From Vreelandella venusta (lineage in GTDB: Bacteria > Pseudomonadota > Gammaproteobacteria > Pseudomonadales > Halomonadaceae): a stretch of 64,000 bases of DNA. Location of the stretch: the NCBI RefSeq assembly GCF_007989605.1, contig NZ_BJUL01000002.1, forward strand, positions 1 through 64,000. Direction: 5' to 3'. This document shows, piece by piece, positions 56,039 to 64,000 of this stretch; the stretch's first letter is position 1, and each line of letters opens with the position of its first letter. The notes beneath the pieces are model-generated. The model did not search any database and was not told where the DNA came from. It worked only from the letters and a program-made list of their open reading frames with translations. A program made the position numbers and the translations under genes.

Positions 56039-57826
56039 TTACTGGGAATCAGCACCGCGGGGGTCAGTGTAGTGATAATAACGTTCGATAGCGCCACGCG
56101 TAATGATACCTGAAATTCGCTGCTGCTTTGGCCGATAACCATGCACGACATAGAGTGCGCCTAGCGCATCGTCCTGAAGTTTTAGAAACGCTTCCGATAG
56201 CGTTGCTTGTAAGCCAATAGGTGCCATTTCAAGCCGCTGCCCAGGGATCTCAAGCAAATCGATGAACTCGTCTTCTGGTGGGGCTTCGTCTTGCAGCGCT
56301 TCATCATGCTCCAGTAACCAGCGCGCAAGTTCAGCGGCCTTCAGCGCCAACACGGGTTTTTCTGCACTAGAGCGCTCAATAACCAGCCATACAGGATTCG
56401 TTTCCAATAGGCGCCGTGCCTGATCAGGCGTAATCATTCGATCTGTGCGCACTAAGTGGCGCTCCATTACCGCCGGCACCGATACCCGCGAAAGCGCCTG
56501 CATTAAAGGTTGCTGTAACGGATGTAAGCCGTAGCGCACCGTGCTAATAAAAAAGCCCTCGCAACCGGTAAGCTGACGAGATGTTAGGCAAGCAACCACC
56601 ACAACGAGCATGCCAGGCAACATGACATGTGGCGAATGCGTTAGCTCAAGCAGCGCCATCAAGGCGGCAAGCGGCGCTTGCAATACAGCGCCCATCATTG
56701 CCGCCATGCCCAACATGGCATAAATGCCGGGGTCTGCCGCTTTATCTGGCCATACCCAACCGCCCAGCATCCCCCCTAAAGCACCGGTGGCAGCGCCAAC
56801 CACTAGCACGGGGCCGATAATGCCGATGGGAACACCACCTGCCACGGTGAGGGCAGTAATCAATAACTTAGCAATCATCAATGCCAACAGTACGGTAATC
56901 GCTAGCTGATTATTCAACATAGCCGCAACGCTGTCGTAACCAATGCCTTGCACTTCAGGAAACCACCACGCAACAGCGCCTGTTATTACCCCAACAGCAC
57001 CTAACCTAAGCCATAGCGGCCACTGCTGTAGGTACTGACTGCGCGAAATATGAATAAATAAGCCCGCCAGTAGGCCGATCACCAAACCAATAATAACCAC
57101 CCAAGGCACGTTCATTAACGAGCCAAGGGCAACTTCAGGAATGCGAAACGCCGGTTCATTGCCATACACCAATTGAGCGACCAATGCCCCCATGGTAGAG
57201 GCGAGTATCACCGGCATAAAGCTCATCAGGGTGTATTCCATCATCACCACTTCCATGGCGAAAATCACCCCTGCGATTGGCGTATTAAATGATGCGGATA
57301 TACCTGCCGCCGTACCGCAAGCAACTAGCACCCGTAAACTGTTATTGGGCAAGCGAAGCTTGAGACCTAGACCACTGGATGCCGCTGCGCCCAGATGAAT
57401 GGCAGGGCCTTCACGTCCTGCGGAGAGACCACCCAGTACAGACACAACGCCCACCCACCACTGGTTAAGCCAGTTGCGCATAGGGAAACGCCCCTGGTGA
57501 TAGGTGAGACGCTCAATCACATGGCCAACACCTAACTTACGGGCGGCAGCCTTTTGGCGATAGAGCAGTGTGCCAATCAACGTCACGGCAATCATCGGCA
57601 ACAGTGCACGAAGCCATGGTGCGAGTCCTTCAAAAGCCTCTGGGTTGCCTTCAGGCATATAAAGGGCAGCGCCGACCTCTAGCAATAAGCGAAAAGCCAC
57701 CATCACCGCGCCTGTGATCACCCCTGACACTAACCCCAGCACACACAGCTGAGGCAGGGCATCAACATTCGCCAGTTGGCGACGAAAACTTTCTAAGGTG
57801 AAATCTGACCGGGAAAAACGTGCCAC
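56039..57826 (-). CDS. ClC-family chloride channel/antiporter with CBS domains
   Basis: The 595-residue integral membrane protein has the ClC core (about residues 20-440). SAGREGPAIHLGAA is the filter motif with the gating glutamate. FNTPIAGVIFAMEVV and GIIGPVLVVGAATGALGGMLG supply the other conserved elements. The first selectivity motif reads GVGHV rather than GSGIP, so anion choice may differ from E. coli ClcA. A C-terminal CBS pair (about 450-590) could sense nucleotides. Channel or exchanger mode is not decided by sequence. It lies upstream of hemJ on the same strand with 25 bases between. Confidence 0.9.
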   Translation of the reverse strand: MARFSRSDFTLESFRRQLANVDALPQLCVLGLVSGVITGAVMVAFRLLLEVGAALYMPEGNPEAFEGLAPWLRALLPMIAVTLIGTLLYRQKAAARKLGVGHVIERLTYHQGRFPMRNWLNQWWVGVVSVLGGLSAGREGPAIHLGAAASSGLGLKLRLPNNSLRVLVACGTAAGISASFNTPIAGVIFAMEVVMMEYTLMSFMPVILASTMGALVAQLVYGNEPAFRIPEVALGSLMNVPWVVIIGLVIGLLAGLFIHISRSQYLQQWPLWLRLGAVGVITGAVAWWFPEVQGIGYDSVAAMLNNQLAITVLLALMIAKLLITALTVAGGVPIGIIGPVLVVGAATGALGGMLGGWVWPDKAADPGIYAMLGMAAMMGAVLQAPLAALMALLELTHSPHVMLPGMLVVVVACLTSRQLTGCEGFFISTVRYGLHPLQQPLMQALSRVSVPAVMERHLVRTDRMITPDQARRLLETNPVWLVIERSSAEKPVLALKAAELARWLLEHDEALQDEAPPEDEFIDLLEIPGQRLEMAPIGLQATLSEAFLKLQDDALGALYVVHGYRPKQQRISGIITRGAIERYYHYTDPRGADSQ

Positions 57827-58024
57827 AACGTCCGTCCTTGCGCCTATTATTCGTTTTTACGCATCATGTTCGCATTAGTGAACATATGCCTGTTTCCCTA
57901 TAGCGCTCTTACGCGCTTGCTCTCTTGTGTATCATAGCTAGCTACAGTTCAACAGCCTGAGGTATCTCATTAGGCTGTTAATTATTGTTGGGTCTGACTG
58001 TGCATAATGCGCAAGGAGTGGTTT
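57827..58024. other. Divergent intergenic region, clc / argC
   Basis: This gap of about 200 bases holds both promoters. AAGGAG (58012-58017) serves argC. I see no clear ARG box. Confidence 0.4.
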
Positions 58025-59059
58025 GTGATTAAGGTTGGCATTGTAGGCGGTACCGGCTATACCGGCGTTGAGCTGTTACGGTTACTTGCCCAGCATCCTC
58101 AGGTAAGCGTTGAAGCCATTACCTCGCGCTCGGAAGCAGGCGTGAAGGTATGCGACATGTATCCCAACCTGCGCGGCCACTATGACGCCCTCACGTTTAG
58201 CGAGCCAGATGCCAAGGCACTGGGTGCACTGGATGCGGTATTCTTTGCGACCCCCCATGGAGTCGCTCATGCACTAGCGGGCGAACTGCTCGACAATGGC
58301 ACGCGAGTAATCGACTTATCGGCTGATTTTCGGCTGCGCGACGCCGCCGAATGGAGCCAGTGGTACGACCAACCTCATGGCGCCCCGGAACTGCTAAAAG
58401 AAGCCGTGTATGGCCTGCCAGAAATGCATCGAGAGAAAATCAAAAAGGCTCGCTTAATTGCCGTACCAGGCTGCTACCCAACGGCTGTTCAGCTGGGCTA
58501 TCTGCCGCTTTTGGAAGCTGGTTTGATTGACCCAGGCCAGTTAATCGCTGACTGCAAATCAGGCGTTACCGGCGCAGGCCGCGGTGCCAAAGTTGCCTCG
58601 CTACTGGCCGAGGCCAGCGAATCGATGAAAGCCTACGGTGCGTCTGGACATCGCCATTTGCCTGAAATTCGTCAAGGCTTAAGCGATATGCAGCCAAACG
58701 CCGTGGGGCTTACCTTTGTGCCGCACTTAACGCCGATGATCCGCGGCATTCATGCCACGCTCTATAGTACGCTAACTGAAGAGCCAGGCGATTTACAGGC
58801 ACTCTTTGAGCAGCGTTACGCCCACGAGCCGTTTGTTGACGTCATGCCAGCAGGCAGCCATCCGGAAACTCGCAGCGTCAAAGGCAATAATACCTGCCGT
58901 ATCGCTGTTCACCGTCCTGGCAATGGCAATACTGTCGTCGTGCTCTCGGTCATTGATAACCTCGTTAAAGGCGCATCAGGCCAAGCGATTCAAAACCTCA
59001 ACCTCATGTTTGGCTTTGACGAAAATATGGGTCTCAACGCCCCAGCGTTGATGCCTTGA
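58025..59059 (+). CDS. argC: N-acetyl-gamma-glutamyl-phosphate reductase
   Basis: It reduces N-acetylglutamyl phosphate to the semialdehyde in arginine synthesis. The GTG at 58025 is preceded by AAGGAG at seven bases and gives 344 residues, as in Pseudomonas; the ATG at 58007 would place the ribosome-binding site inside the gene. [24 protein letters not shown] is the NADP-binding motif. The active-site cysteine is in [13 protein letters not shown] near residue 149, and [14 protein letters not shown] carries the catalytic His. It precedes erpA, an order also seen in Pseudomonas. Confidence 0.96.
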   Translation: MIKVGIVGGTGYTGVELLRLLAQHPQVSVEAITSRSEAGVKVCDMYPNLRGHYDALTFSEPDAKALGALDAVFFATPHGVAHALAGELLDNGTRVIDLSADFRLRDAAEWSQWYDQPHGAPELLKEAVYGLPEMHREKIKKARLIAVPGCYPTAVQLGYLPLLEAGLIDPGQLIADCKSGVTGAGRGAKVASLLAEASESMKAYGASGHRHLPEIRQGLSDMQPNAVGLTFVPHLTPMIRGIHATLYSTLTEEPGDLQALFEQRYAHEPFVDVMPAGSHPETRSVKGNNTCRIAVHRPGNGNTVVVLSVIDNLVKGASGQAIQNLNLMFGFDENMGLNAPALMP

Positions 59060-59079
59060 ATCACACCAAATACCAGCAT

Positions 59080-59176
59080 GCAGAGGGCAGCTCAAAGAGG
59101 AGGTCATTTGCCAGGGAAGGCAAATGTAGCGTCCAAGGAAGGATTCAAAGCGCCTCCTCGGCGAGCTGCCCTCTGC
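59080..59176 (+). other. Structured element with two CANGGANG hairpin loops
   Basis: Nested inverted repeats form a long fold. GCAGAGGGCAGCTC (59080-59093) pairs with GAGCTGCCCTCTGC (59163-59176), and GAGGAGG (59097-59103) with CCTCCTC (59153-59159). Inside, CATTTGCC pairs with GGCAAATG (59105-59126) around AGGGAA, and GTCC pairs with GGAT (59131-59144) around AAGGAA. Each loop region reads CANGGANG, the CsrA/RsmA consensus. No U-run follows. It could be a 3'-UTR element, a small RNA or a repeat family. Confidence 0.6.
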
Positions 59177-59274
59177 TTGATACCCCAACACAATAGTTGA
59201 CCATTTTGCTGGGAATTACCCATAATCACACTCCGATGCCGATTATTTGTTCTTAAAGCTCGCGGGAGGTACCC

Positions 59275-59628
59275 ATGAGCGGTGCAGAAGCTTTTGTTCC
59301 AACGCCTCTACTATTGTCCGACAGTGCCCGGAAACGTATTCAAGCACTCATGGCAGAAGAGGCTAACCCTGCGCTGAAACTCCGCGTTTATGTCACCGGT
59401 GGTGGCTGCTCGGGGTTCCAGTATGGGTTTGATTTTGCTGAAAACGTGGCCGAAGACGACACGTTAATTGAATTTGGCGATGCGATCCTCGTCGTCGATC
59501 CTCTCTCGTACCAATATCTGGTAGGTTCAACCATTGACTATGAAGAAGGGTTAGCAGGGGCCCGTTTTCGTGTTCAAAACCCCAATGCTACGACCACCTG
59601 CGGCTGTGGAGCTTCCTTCATGGTCTAA
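59275..59628 (+). CDS. erpA: Iron-sulfur cluster insertion protein ErpA
   Basis: ErpA is an A-type carrier that delivers [4Fe-4S] clusters to apo-proteins such as IspG. The 117 residues have [39 protein letters not shown] with the first ligating cysteine. The C-terminal pair is in [14 protein letters not shown] (CxC), and [19 protein letters not shown] is the conserved centre. CGGGAGG lies before the ATG. Monocistronic expression is likely. Confidence 0.96.
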   Translation: MSGAEAFVPTPLLLSDSARKRIQALMAEEANPALKLRVYVTGGGCSGFQYGFDFAENVAEDDTLIEFGDAILVVDPLSYQYLVGSTIDYEEGLAGARFRVQNPNATTTCGCGASFMV

Positions 59629-59777
59629 CCAACGTTGGTAACAACCCCCTCCCCGTGACTTGACGCCTTGGTGGTTTCTCGCCAAGGTTAAAAGGTCAAT
59701 AACGGTTGCAGACGGAATTTATAAGCGTAAATCTTCTATAAATCGCGTCGCTAACCAAATAAAACACGGGGAAACGA
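59629..59777 (+). promoter_or_regulatory. Promoter region of the amino-acid transporter
   Basis: ACCAACGTTGGT (59627-59638) is a palindrome at the end of erpA. CCTTGG and CCAAGG (about 59667-59689) form a small hairpin. The promoter of the transporter should lie here, but I cannot assign it. Confidence 0.4.
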
Positions 59778-60548
59778 ATGAATTACCTACTAAAAAAATC
59801 TGTCATTGCTACCACCCTTGCACTGGGGTTAGGCAGTACCACTGTCGCGTTTGCACAAACACCTTCTGTCAATGTGGCCACCGACCCAAGCTTTGTGCCG
59901 TTTGAAATGATGGATCCGGAAACCGGCGAAATGATCGGTTTTGACATGGATATCATCAACGCAATCGCCGAGCGCGCTGGCTTTGAAGTTAACCTCACCA
60001 CGATGGAATTCGCCGGCATCATTCCCGCCGTCCAAACCGGTAGCCAGGAAATTGCCCTTGCAGGCATTACCATTACCGAAGAGCGCACCGAAGTTGTCGA
60101 CTTCTCTGATCCCTACTACGACTCAGGTCTGCAAATTATCGTACGTGCCGACAACGAAGAAGTCTCTTCGCTTGAGGACCTAGCGGGGCTCACCGTTGCC
60201 ACCAAAATCGGCTCTACCAGCTACGATTTCCTGCAACAGGAACTCGGTGAAGATGCCGACATTACTCCCTATCCAGGCACCGCCGATATGTACATGGCGC
60301 TGTTAGGGCGCAACGTGGATGCCGTACTGTACGATGCCCCTAACGTTGCCTACTTCTCACAGACCCGTGGCGAAGGCCGTACTAAAGTGGTTGGCCCGCT
60401 GTATGAAGGCCAGCAGTACGGCATCGTTTTCCATAAAGGTAGCGAGTGGGTAGAGCCTACCAACGAAGCACTTGCTTCCATGCGCGAAGACGGCACCTAT
60501 GATGAAATCTATACCAAGTGGTTCGGCGAAGCTCCCAGCGCTGAATAA
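59778..60548 (+). CDS. Amino-acid ABC transporter, periplasmic binding protein (GlnH-like)
   Basis: The 256-residue exported receptor has a signal peptide ([19 protein letters not shown]). The SBP family 3 domain includes [40 protein letters not shown] and [25 protein letters not shown]. The final block is [22 protein letters not shown]. The family binds polar amino acids; glutamine or a basic amino acid is most likely, but the ligand is not shown by the sequence. It is followed by a hairpin and then by the permease gene, typical for an abundant receptor. Confidence 0.9.
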   Translation: MNYLLKKSVIATTLALGLGSTTVAFAQTPSVNVATDPSFVPFEMMDPETGEMIGFDMDIINAIAERAGFEVNLTTMEFAGIIPAVQTGSQEIALAGITITEERTEVVDFSDPYYDSGLQIIVRADNEEVSSLEDLAGLTVATKIGSTSYDFLQQELGEDADITPYPGTADMYMALLGRNVDAVLYDAPNVAYFSQTRGEGRTKVVGPLYEGQQYGIVFHKGSEWVEPTNEALASMREDGTYDEIYTKWFGEAPSAE

Positions 60549-60586
60549 TCTCGCTGTTCGCTATTGATAACGAGCACTTTTCATCT

Positions 60587-60617
60587 CAGGGCCGGGCGGC
60601 TATTCCCCCCGGCCCTG
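60587..60617 (+). other. Intercistronic hairpin after the binding-protein gene
   Basis: CAGGGCCGGG (60587-60596) pairs perfectly with CCCGGCCCTG (60608-60617). With no U-run it is more likely a transcript-stabilising or partial-termination hairpin that raises receptor over permease levels. Confidence 0.65.
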
Positions 60618-60647
60618 TGTCGTTGTTTATTTTTCTGGAGATAACGC

Positions 60648-61319
60648 GTGGACGTTAACTTTCAGTTTGATTGGTCGGCCGCATTTGGGTCGATCCCCTA
60701 TCTGTTACCAGGCATTCCTTGGACGCTGCTTATATCGTTCGGCGGCTTAGCAATTGGCTTCTTTATTGGCATATTCTTTGGCTTATTGCGTATTAGCCCA
60801 GTGCGCTGGCTACGCTGGCCAGCAGTTTTATACGTCGAAGTATTTCGTGGCACGCCCATTTTAGTGCAGGTTTTGTTTATCTTTTATGGCTTACCCCAAT
60901 TGCTGGGAGGCCCGATCAACGCACTCGTTGCCGGCATTGCCGCGATCGCCATTAACTCAGGGGCTTATATCTCTGAAATTGTGCGCGGCGGCGTGCAGTC
61001 TATCGAACGTGGCCAGCGAGAAGCGTCACTTTCGCTAGGCTTATCTCGTACTCAAGCTTTTCGCTACGTAATTTGGCCCCAAGCCCTGCGGCGCATGATT
61101 CCTCCACTGGGTAACCAGGGCATCATCAGTATCAAAGATACCTCGCTATTTTCGGTCATCGGGGTCGGTGAATTAGTCCGCCAAGGGCAAATTTATATTG
61201 CGACTACCTTTACCGCACTTGAGGTCTATTTCATGGTGGCGCTGATGTACCTTGCCATCACCTGGACCCTCTCTTTGATTCTGCGCCAAATTGAGCGCAG
61301 AGGCCTCGCAGGACAATAA
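60648..61319 (+). CDS. Amino-acid ABC transporter permease (GlnP-like)
   Basis: The 223-residue inner-membrane permease of the His/Glu/Gln family has about five helices. [26 protein letters not shown] is near residue 65. The EAA loop [33 protein letters not shown] contacts the ATPase. [20 protein letters not shown] is the conserved end. A single permease gene suggests a homodimer, as for GlnP. Confidence 0.92.
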   Translation: MDVNFQFDWSAAFGSIPYLLPGIPWTLLISFGGLAIGFFIGIFFGLLRISPVRWLRWPAVLYVEVFRGTPILVQVLFIFYGLPQLLGGPINALVAGIAAIAINSGAYISEIVRGGVQSIERGQREASLSLGLSRTQAFRYVIWPQALRRMIPPLGNQGIISIKDTSLFSVIGVGELVRQGQIYIATTFTALEVYFMVALMYLAITWTLSLILRQIERRGLAGQ

Positions 61320-61329
61320 GGAACGTGCA

Positions 61330-62088
61330 ATGACCTCTACCCAATCGCCAATTGTGCGTATGCAGCAGCTCAATAAGCATTTTGGCAGCCTGCACGTACT
61401 CAAAAATATTGATCTCGAAATTGTGCCTGGTGAAGTCGTCGTTATCATCGGTGCCAGTGGCTCAGGTAAATCAACGCTCATCCGCTGTATCAATGGCTTA
61501 GAAGAGTTTCAAGCTGGCTCTCTTGATGTTGATGGCAACCAATTACTGCCCAACGGTAAAAGCAGTAAGGCGCTGCAAACTATCCGTACTGAAGTCGGCA
61601 TGGTGTTTCAGCAGTTCAACCTTTTTCCCCACTTGAGCGTGCGCGACAACGTTACTCTTGCCCCCATGAAAGTGCGGGGATGGAACCGTCAGGATGCCGA
61701 AGAGACCGCTGAACGACTGTTAGAGCGCGTTGGTATTGCCGACCAAGCAGCTAAGTACCCAAGCCAACTTTCAGGTGGGCAACAGCAGCGTGTGGCGTTA
61801 GCCCGGGCATTGGCCATGGAACCTCGTCTTATGCTGTTTGACGAGCCTACATCAGCGCTTGACCCTGAAATGATCGGCGAAGTACTGGACGCCATGCGTG
61901 AACTTGCCGAAGAAGGCATGACCATGGTGATTGTGACCCATGAAATGGGCTTTGCCCGCGAAGTGGCAGACCGTGTCATTTTCATCCATAAAGGCGAAAT
62001 TACCGAACAAGGTCCCCCCGAGCAACTGTTCGATACGCCACAACATGAGCGAACACAATCCTTCCTTGCACGTGTTTTGAAGCATTAA
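61330..62088 (+). CDS. Amino-acid ABC transporter ATP-binding protein (GlnQ-like)
   Basis: The 252-residue ATPase drives uptake. [24 protein letters not shown] is Walker [17 protein letters not shown] the Q-loop region, [17 protein letters not shown] the signature and [15 protein letters not shown]alker [25 protein letters not shown] holds the switch His and downstream conserved part. The ATG at 61330 follows TAAGGAACG; the frame is open upstream into the permease gene but without similarity. A strong terminator closes the operon. Confidence 0.95.
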   Translation: MTSTQSPIVRMQQLNKHFGSLHVLKNIDLEIVPGEVVVIIGASGSGKSTLIRCINGLEEFQAGSLDVDGNQLLPNGKSSKALQTIRTEVGMVFQQFNLFPHLSVRDNVTLAPMKVRGWNRQDAEETAERLLERVGIADQAAKYPSQLSGGQQQRVALARALAMEPRLMLFDEPTSALDPEMIGEVLDAMRELAEEGMTMVIVTHEMGFAREVADRVIFIHKGEITEQGPPEQLFDTPQHERTQSFLARVLKH

Positions 62089-62131
62089 TGTCGCAATTAA
62101 TCTGACTTTTTTTGCCCATTTTTGTCCCGCT

Positions 62132-62165
62132 AAATGGCCTGTCATCGCGACAGGCCATTTTTTTT
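62132..62165 (+). terminator. Intrinsic terminator of the amino-acid ABC operon
   Basis: AAATGGCCTGTC (62132-62143) pairs with GACAGGCCATTT (62149-62160) around ATCGC and is followed by TTTTT. Confidence 0.92.
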
Positions 62166-62654
62166 GCCTGTGGATACTATTTTTTACACGCTGGGGCATA
62201 TCGCTCTACGATGCCTACCATGAGCGCTAATAAGGTCTTTTGAAGATACCAATCGAACTTGTTCACAGGTGCGGTAACAAACTCGGTATGGGCCGGTGGA
62301 TAACCCGTTGTTTGCTATGCTTGTGTGTAAGTTGCACTTTCATCCACAGGAGTAGCACCGTTTCTACGCAGGTACTCCGCCGTTTAATCATGTAAAAACT
62401 AACAATGTAAAAACCTGAAAAATAATGATTTATTTCAGTTATCAACAGATTTTGTCCACACCAGTAGTTACAACATCAACAGAACTTCTCTTATATATTT
62501 TTATTTTGTTATTAATAATAGATGAATGCTTCGTTTAGGGTGTGGAAAAACCTGACGGTTACCCACAGGAGGTTTATACTGGCGGGCTTACTCAATCAGT
62601 GAACCAATACTGACTCACATCATCCGTGCCGAATGGCACAAGACGAGGTGCCTC
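62166..62654. other. DnaA-box-rich gap upstream of mnmG
   Basis: This region of about 490 bases has no gene. It carries at least seven 9-mers one base away from TTATCCACA: 62169-62177, 62295-62303, 62340-62348, 62439-62447, 62452-62460, 62541-62549 and 62559-62567. It also holds a very AT-rich stretch (62480-62525). In E. coli oriC lies beside mnmG (gidA), so this could be a second or the true origin, or a DnaA-regulated mnmG promoter. GAGG (62645-62648) is the mnmG ribosome-binding site. Confidence 0.6.
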
Positions 62655-64000
62655 TTGAACTACCCCGACCGCTTTGACGTGATTGTCATCGGCGGTGGCC
62701 ATGCGGGAACTGAAGCCGCATTGGCCTCTGCTCGTATGGGTTGTCAAACCCTATTGCTAACCCACAACATCGAAACGCTCGGCCAAATGTCGTGCAATCC
62801 AGCGATTGGTGGGATTGGCAAAAGCCACCTGGTAAAAGAAATTGATGCACTCGGTGGTGCAATGGGGCTAGCCACGGACTTAGGCGGCATCCAGTTTCGG
62901 GTATTGAACGCTCGTAAAGGCCCAGCCGTTCGAGCAACACGTGCTCAGGCAGACCGAGTTCGCTATAAAGCTGCTATTCGGGGAATGTTGGAAAACCAGC
63001 CGAACTTAACCATTTTTCAGCAAGCCGCTGGCGATCTGATTGTGGATAACAACACTGTTCGAGGCGTTGTGACCGAAACAGGCATCCGCTTCCATGCGGA
63101 GTCCGTTGTGCTGTCAACCGGTACATTTTTGGGTGGCGTTATCCACATTGGGTTAGATCAAAGCCGCGGTGGCCGCGCCGGTGACCCGCCTTCCAACGCG
63201 CTAGCTGAACGCTTACGCGCACTGCCGTTTCGCGTTGATCGACTAAAAACCGGAACGCCTCCACGAATTGATGCCAAAACTGTTGATTTTACAGCGTTGG
63301 AAGAACAGCCAGGTGACACCCCCACGCCGGTCATGTCGTACCTTGGTTCACGGGAGATGCATCCACAGCAGGTGAGTTGCCACATAGCGCACACCAATGA
63401 GCGCACCCATGAAATCATCATGGCGAATCTTGATCGCTCGCCTATGTATTCCGGTGTGATCGAAGGCGTTGGTCCGCGATACTGCCCATCGATTGAGGAC
63501 AAAGTTCACCGCTTTGCCGACAAATCAAGCCATCAGGTGTTTATCGAGCCTGAAGGATTGGATACCCATGAGCTCTATCCCAACGGAATCTCGACGTCGT
63601 TGCCTTTTGATGTTCAGCTACAAGTGGTTCGCTCAATTAAAGGCTTAGAAAACGCTCATATCACGCGGCCTGGTTACGCTATTGAGTACGACTTTTTTGA
63701 CCCCCGAGATTTAAAACACTCCTTGGAAACTAAATTTATCCACAATCTGTTTTTCGCCGGACAAATAAACGGTACAACCGGCTACGAGGAGGCTGGAGCT
63801 CAAGGGCTGTTAGCAGGCTTGAATGCTGCTCGCCGCGCCAAACAGTTGGAAGCATGGCACCCTCGCCGTGATGAAGCTTATCTAGGCGTATTAGTGGATG
63901 ACCTGATTACTATGGGCACCAAAGAGCCCTACCGCATGTTTACCTCGCGTGCGGAATACCGTCTGCTGCTACGCGAAGACAATGCTGATCTGCGCTTAAC
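62655..64000 (+). CDS. mnmG: tRNA uridine modification enzyme MnmG (partial)
   Basis: MnmG is the FAD- and NADH-dependent partner of MnmE in tRNA U34 modification. The frame begins at a TTG (62655) six bases after [32 protein letters not shown] follows, the dinucleotide-binding motif. [55 protein letters not shown] and [15 protein letters not shown] match closely. The gene runs off the right end after about 448 codons; the family is about 630 residues long. No frameshift is seen. Confidence 0.96.
   Translation, partial: MNYPDRFDVIVIGGGHAGTEAALASARMGCQTLLLTHNIETLGQMSCNPAIGGIGKSHLVKEIDALGGAMGLATDLGGIQFRVLNARKGPAVRATRAQADRVRYKAAIRGMLENQPNLTIFQQAAGDLIVDNNTVRGVVTETGIRFHAESVVLSTGTFLGGVIHIGLDQSRGGRAGDPPSNALAERLRALPFRVDRLKTGTPPRIDAKTVDFTALEEQPGDTPTPVMSYLGSREMHPQQVSCHIAHTNERTHEIIMANLDRSPMYSGVIEGVGPRYCPSIEDKVHRFADKSSHQVFIEPEGLDTHELYPNGISTSLPFDVQLQVVRSIKGLENAHITRPGYAIEYDFFDPRDLKHSLETKFIHNLFFAGQINGTTGYEEAGAQGLLAGLNAARRAKQLEAWHPRRDEAYLGVLVDDLITMGTKEPYRMFTSRAEYRLLLREDNADLRL

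Noticed and set aside
60587..60617. Intrinsic terminator after the GlnH-like gene
   Set aside because: A perfect stem but no U-run, and the permease follows at once; better read as an intercistronic hairpin.

Overview
The window reads as chromosomal DNA of a halophilic gammaproteobacterium, most likely Halomonas or a close relative (Halomonadaceae). The basis is protein resemblance and gene order as I recognise them: a Pseudomonas-like dnaA-dnaN-recF-gyrB / rpmH-rnpA-yidC-mnmE origin block, ygfB-pepP-ubiH-ubiI next to zapA-6S RNA-ygfA, and gpmI-envC-ctpA. I could run no database search, so the genus is an inference. Coding density is high. I see no IS element, prophage, CRISPR array or tRNA gene.

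Layout. (1) 0-16 kb is housekeeping: pyrB, ruvX, algH, gshB, an S1-domain protein, rsmE, secB, a rhodanese protein, gpmI-envC-ctpA, the ygfB-pepP-ubiH-ubiI operon, then zapA, 6S RNA and 5-formyl-THF cyclo-ligase. (2) 16-34 kb has ilvA and rpiA, then a lipopolysaccharide core region: waaA, hldE, an OpsX-type heptosyltransferase, kdkA, three further glycosyltransferases of lower GC, an OpgB-like phosphoglycerol transferase, waaF, hldD, glyQS and gmhB. The hldE, gmhB and hldD products make ADP-heptose. WaaA, KdkA and the OpsX-like enzyme suggest an inner core built on one phosphorylated Kdo, as in Haemophilus. (3) 33.5-45 kb is the replication-origin block. gyrB, recF, dnaN and dnaA run leftwards and rpmH, rnpA, yidC and mnmE run rightwards. 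A DnaA-box-bearing AT-rich gap separates them, and four identical parS sites lie across the gyrB-recF side. (4) 45-53.4 kb has rlmJ, an OmpA-like lipoprotein, hemW and rdgB, then a collinear curli locus csgD-csgE-csgF-csgG-csgB-csgA and a small exported protein of unknown function. (5) 53.4-64 kb has hemL, thiD, hemJ, a ClC channel, argC, erpA, a GlnHPQ-type amino-acid ABC transporter and a second cluster of DnaA-box-like sequences just upstream of mnmG, which runs off the end.

Points most worth following: the four parS sites, two of them inside recF; the second DnaA-box cluster and the separation of mnmE from mnmG by 17.7 kb; a dispersed palindrome GTAAGYACTTAC seen about six times; a structured element between argC and erpA whose two hairpin loops match the CsrA/RsmA consensus; the opsX-like/kdkA pair starting on one shared CATG; a curlin subunit with about eight repeats; and an unannotated 32-residue membrane protein.
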